Shown piece by piece: positions 9,401 through 9,979 of a DNA stretch of 9,979 nucleotides (position 1 is the first letter of the stretch; every line of letters begins with the position of its first letter). A program made the position numbers and the translations under genes. The notes under the pieces were generated by a model, which was given only the letters and a program-made list of their open reading frames with translations, had not been told where the DNA came from and did not search any database. The DNA is from an uncultured Planctomycetaceae bacterium. GTDB taxonomy: Bacteria > Planctomycetota > Planctomycetia > Pirellulales > Pirellulaceae. The stretch lies in contig CAIYOB010000241.1 of the NCBI GenBank assembly GCA_903927685.1, positions 1 through 9,979 on the forward strand. The letters run 5' to 3'.

Positions 9401-9979
9401 CCGGCTGCGACGTGGCGACGAGCCGCACGTCACCTGCGGCGTCGATTGTCGAACCCTCGACGTACGCCTGGACCGTGTTCTGGATGTCGTTCCTGGCCGA
9501 GACGACGGCCACCGCGATGGACCCGGTAAAGCTGCTGGCGATCCCCAGCGAGAAATTGCCGCCCCCCGCCTGGGCATTGACCGTCGCATGGTCCGTCGCG
9601 TTCAACAGGACCGAGCCGCCGCCGGTCGTCGTGACCGCATCGCTGTCCAGGACGTAGGCCTCGATGGTGCTGTGAAGCGTGTTGATCGAGTTCGCGCCAT
9701 CGCCGACGCCCGCGAAGCTGGCGGTGCTGCCGATCGCAATCGACAGGCTCACGAAGACCGTCAGCGACTCGATGTCGGTCGTCGAACTGGCATCTACCTC
9801 GATGTCTCCGCTGGTCGTGACGGATGCCTGGTCGATGTGCGCCGCAACCTGGTTGCCCACGTTATTGTCCGTCAGCACCACGCCGACGGTTACCGCACCG
9901 GCGAAGCTGCTGCCGCTGAACGAGCCGCTCAGGCTGCCGCCCGTCGCCTGGGCGCTGATCTGCGGATCGTCCGATTCGG
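1..9979 (-). CDS. Giant beta-strand-repeat / RTX-type surface protein, interior fragment (both ends missing)
   Basis: A single minus-strand frame (first complete codon 9977-9975, last 5-3) is open for 3,325 codons with no frameshift. The translation is coherent throughout: alternating hydrophobic and small polar residues with Gly/Asn/Asp turns, as in beta-solenoids, followed by RTX-type calcium-binding repeats. Composition is typical of a secreted acidic protein: about 30 Lys, 10 Met, 10 Trp and 7 Cys in 3,325 residues. No catalytic motif or membrane segment is visible. The start, signal peptide and any N-terminal sorting motif lie beyond 9979, and the stop lies below position 1. Codon use strongly favours G or C at the third position; TTA occurs once, TCA four times and CTA not at all. 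From family knowledge, such proteins are exported and act in adhesion, biofilm or cell-envelope structure; that role is inferred here. Methionines inside the frame (for example the MEM at 4322) are not gene starts, since the repeat pattern continues across them. Confidence 0.93.
522..1442 (-). repeat. RTX-like (hemolysin-type) calcium-binding repeat region with GD(S/H/N)G motifs
   Basis: The region is studded with GGxGxDxUx-type nonapeptides: GNEGADTILGSQGDDNLAG (near 1410), GGQDGDDNILGDSG (near 1330), LSGEAGDDALVGDHG (near 1230) and GGPGNDILVGGQAGD (from 1082). In this family each GGxGxD turn helps coordinate Ca2+ in a parallel beta-roll that folds after export. Five GD(S/H/N)G motifs punctuate it at residues 2891, 2928, 3002, 3084 and 3145, each followed by a short strand (GFEVDL, GVLVPE, GQVLFW, GEIRFD, GRATFG). 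The intervening loops are less regular, for example APRRIASLLSQSPSI. RTX regions are commonly found in proteins secreted by type I systems, but the export route cannot be told from this window. No protease, lipase or other catalytic domain is seen next to it. A Gly-rich linker with two Asp (521-483) follows. Confidence 0.85.
1443..2282 (-). repeat. Two full copies and one partial copy of a ~110-residue GxGxD-type module
   Basis: Copy A starts LTVDGGAGADFLSADDSGD (first base 2135) and copy B starts LRVHGDAGYDTLNVIDTG (1805), 110 residues apart. Both run in the same order: an opening GGAG/GDAG-x-D turn, a DDSG/DTG turn, LTFSTITGF or LTGTTITGL, GIVYGAIEDLVLTLG or GIEYQTLEVVDILLG, then a closing GxGxD-like turn (GNPGNDTINV; GGGGQDALLV). 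A partial earlier copy shows only its tail, TTVQTGEADDRVQAGS at 2275-2228. Between A and B is a small insert with the cysteines at residues 2711 and 2720. The repeating GxGxD/DD turns suggest calcium binding continuous with the RTX region that follows. Similar 'GxAGxDTLNVDDTGD ... ITGLxMxGIxY' modules are known to me from giant bacterial surface proteins without assigned activity. Confidence 0.72.
2283..2882 (-). other. Beta-rich module with VVLTD / VIDLTE / VRLTV strands (part of the giant gene)
   Basis: The segment opens RRLQAGRDIRFQGCGAAGC, with the cysteines at residues 2379 and 2384, then gives NVVLTDLTEGVV, GVIDLTEIVAETA, RALRVGVIESTGRWVRLTV and GEDLTLFDAAVVG. It goes on to AAYVTLDVGDNVLLLGD, NAGTTVVVSGDRTAPDPDPG and IDLRGRIAGNLGGTIVDPN, closing with DADIVSLTNVA. 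From memory, strands of the type D-L-x-L-x-E/D, R-V-x-x-I-x-S-T-x-x-x-V-x-L-T and V-x-G-D-x-x-x-x-D-P-x-x-G-S are typical of large planctomycete surface proteins just before their GxGxD repeats. The order suggests a continuing solenoid of shorter rungs. Asp-rich turns (DPDPDP) may bind calcium; that is inference. Confidence 0.48.
2883..3326 (-). other. Linker/beta module containing two VW/LW strands and a Pro-rich segment (part of the giant gene)
   Basis: This part begins EHRVNVQLVQSAGLPT and has a short, less beta-like piece (ALSVQALLRETGVSDFRPQ) that could be helical. It then reads GHDVDLWLLEGLLQTTG and TNVWETARVVVYPYIDP, followed by a Pro-rich stretch with TPVVDHWPPSGSSPTPV near 3010-2960, and ends TTTIATTYEFTGAFAG. 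The Pro-rich stretch reads as a flexible or extended linker between two domains. Three Trp residues lie within about 60 residues, a sharp contrast with the Trp-free first 2,000 residues. I do not recognise a named family for this part. Confidence 0.4.
3327..3842 (-). other. Non-repetitive beta-rich module with an ENTHPT / LNGVIDNPIG core (part of the giant gene)
   Basis: The module starts PEGRTIVVEDIANDVAG, continues through GVFEFQRTFANVEISN and MQINGIEVFL, and then TTVTIENTHPTAAP, LLILNGVIDNPIGPTTI and IVRTNALTITAPVGNIG. The order of short strands with Asn/Asp/Gly turns is that of a beta-sheet domain or an irregular solenoid cap. I recall very similar wording (nested phrases of the type IxNTNxxxxxIxLNGVIxNPxGxTxIxN) in large secreted proteins of Planctomycetota, always directly after a solenoid region. 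This is recognition from memory only. There is no active-site signature. It has one Lys and no Cys. Confidence 0.5.
3843..4067 (-). other. Charged junction module ending the solenoid (part of the giant gene)
   Basis: The regular repeat stops here and is replaced by a charged stretch, YERDEKDGGGFLVFGDHDK, followed by YRDITWNATV and then two short strands ending LVVDGGAVLVV and VSVVTDTGQPLALGD. ITW contains the first Trp of the window (residue 2001). In memory of giant planctomycete-type proteins, a charged segment followed by an I-x-W-N/D strand often marks the transition from the solenoid to the later modules, so this looks like a conserved boundary rather than random sequence. No function is known to me. 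The Asp/Glu-rich loop could bind a cation, but there is no classical EF-hand spacing. Confidence 0.5.
4068..5102 (-). repeat. Second solenoid-like array: six units of about 55 residues
   Basis: After the GGL block the protein returns to the solenoid pattern. Unit cores start at residues 1678 (TIGQAASLTAGSVVLSA), 1730 (VISNLAQLQADDSLAI), 1783 (DIQAATLTAGGDLTIDA), 1841 (ASIANGASLTADALNLKA), 1896 (LNPHANLLGNQVNLAS) and 1953 (ALISTSSLTVSADQNIT). Spacings are 52, 53, 58, 55 and 57, close to those of the first array. The segments between cores are rich in Ser, Thr, Ala and Asn, with Gly-rich turns (GGGGG near 5015, GGGLGG near 4350). The fifth-to-sixth unit gap carries a CDC motif (residues 1926 and 1928). 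The match in period to the first array implies the same fold and a shared origin, with the GGL block inserted between. No DNA-level identity between units is obvious. Confidence 0.78.
5103..6284 (-). repeat. Block of about five GGL-type beta modules inside the solenoid region
   Basis: A different repeat interrupts the solenoid array. The fullest units read as a HGL-x-x-G-x-x-V-x-Y strand, a short loop, a GGL-x-x-G-x-x-Y core and a strand ending L-x-L-x-D. The cores are VGGLTDGRSYGVIV (first G of GGL at 6137), VGGLQDGHAYLVSVVD (5909), IGGLVSGNRYIVLYD (5516) and IGGLVEQQTYYAANV (5348). Between the second and third lies a unit that keeps the strand HGFVPGQNVTYIA but has lost its GGL, which explains the double spacing (76, 131 and 56 residues). 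The last unit runs into TRGVDLTDVGGGQQHLVI near 5120. I recall similar modules, of the form TGDxVxYxxxGxxIGGLxxG, in giant bacterial repeat proteins, where they have no assigned activity. An Ig-like or other compact beta domain is plausible. The module boundaries are approximate. Confidence 0.75.
6291..9977 (-). repeat. Protein-level tandem repeat: 21 solenoid-like units averaging 58 residues
   Basis: Each unit has a core of the form A-Y/F/H-V/I followed by a short turn, a T/V-rich strand, A-G-G or a similar turn, and a strand such as DVRL or ITVDV. The cores begin at window residues 46, 107, 171, 233, 302, 359, 413, 468, 521, 581, 635, 699, 754, 817, 871, 929, 983, 1045, 1107, 1160 and 1211; spacing runs from 51 to 69. 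Examples are AYVEGSTIDAAGDVRL (start 9467), AFITASHVTAGGEIHV (9281), AYVSDGAVVQAAGLSVL (8576) and ATVDGVIRAASSITVDV (6500). In the first five or six units a second, Ala/Gly/Val-rich strand pair follows, for example SLSIAIGSTASFAGVG and TVALSEIAGSIAVAL, usually ending in N-x-V/I before the next core. Later units lose this regularity. The DNA copies are well diverged and I saw no long exact DNA repeat, so the array is old. The pattern suggests a right-handed beta-solenoid or similar rod; that fold is inferred. Nothing points to enzymatic activity. Confidence 0.82.

Noticed and set aside
1..9979. A multi-gene defence, biosynthetic or mobile system
   Set aside because: The window is filled by a single structural gene. 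No enzyme motif, toxin-antitoxin pair, transposase, integrase or intergenic region was seen.

Overview
The whole window is the interior of one very large gene on the minus strand. I translated the minus frame whose codons run from 9977 down to 3 and found no stop codon in any of its 3,325 codons. Both the start and the end of the gene lie outside the window. The four long plus-strand open frames (up to about 1,050 codons) lie codon-for-codon opposite this gene and are shadows of it. I see no RNA gene, mobile element, CRISPR array, promoter, terminator or second gene, and there is no non-coding gap.

The product looks like a secreted or surface giant protein made of beta-strand repeats. It is rich in Ala, Gly, Thr, Val, Ser and Asp, has only about 30 Lys and 7 Cys, and shows no catalytic domain. 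Reading from the N-terminal side (high coordinates) to the C-terminal side: (1) 21 solenoid-like repeats averaging 58 residues (9977-6291); (2) about five modules built around a GGL-x-x-G/Q-x-x-Y core (6284-5103); (3) six more solenoid-like repeats of about 55 residues (5102-4068); (4) a charged insert and a set of non-repetitive beta-rich modules (4067-2283); (5) two clear copies plus a partial copy of a 110-residue module rich in GxGxD/DD turns (2282-1443); (6) a calcium-binding RTX-type region with five GD(S/H/N)G motifs (1442-522); (7) a Gly-rich linker and a distinct C-terminal domain that runs off the window (521-1).

This domain order, the high GC content and the C-terminal domain containing AGHWNNLA and YDLYVYVD resemble giant cell-surface proteins of Planctomycetota and related GC-rich bacteria. 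That assignment is from memory of such families, not from a search, and is moderately sure at best. The likely job is structural: a long extracellular rod ending in a calcium-stabilised region and a possible binding domain. The points of most interest are the regular repeat period, the GGL block inserted inside the solenoid, the sharp change in composition near residue 2,001, and the fully open frame itself.
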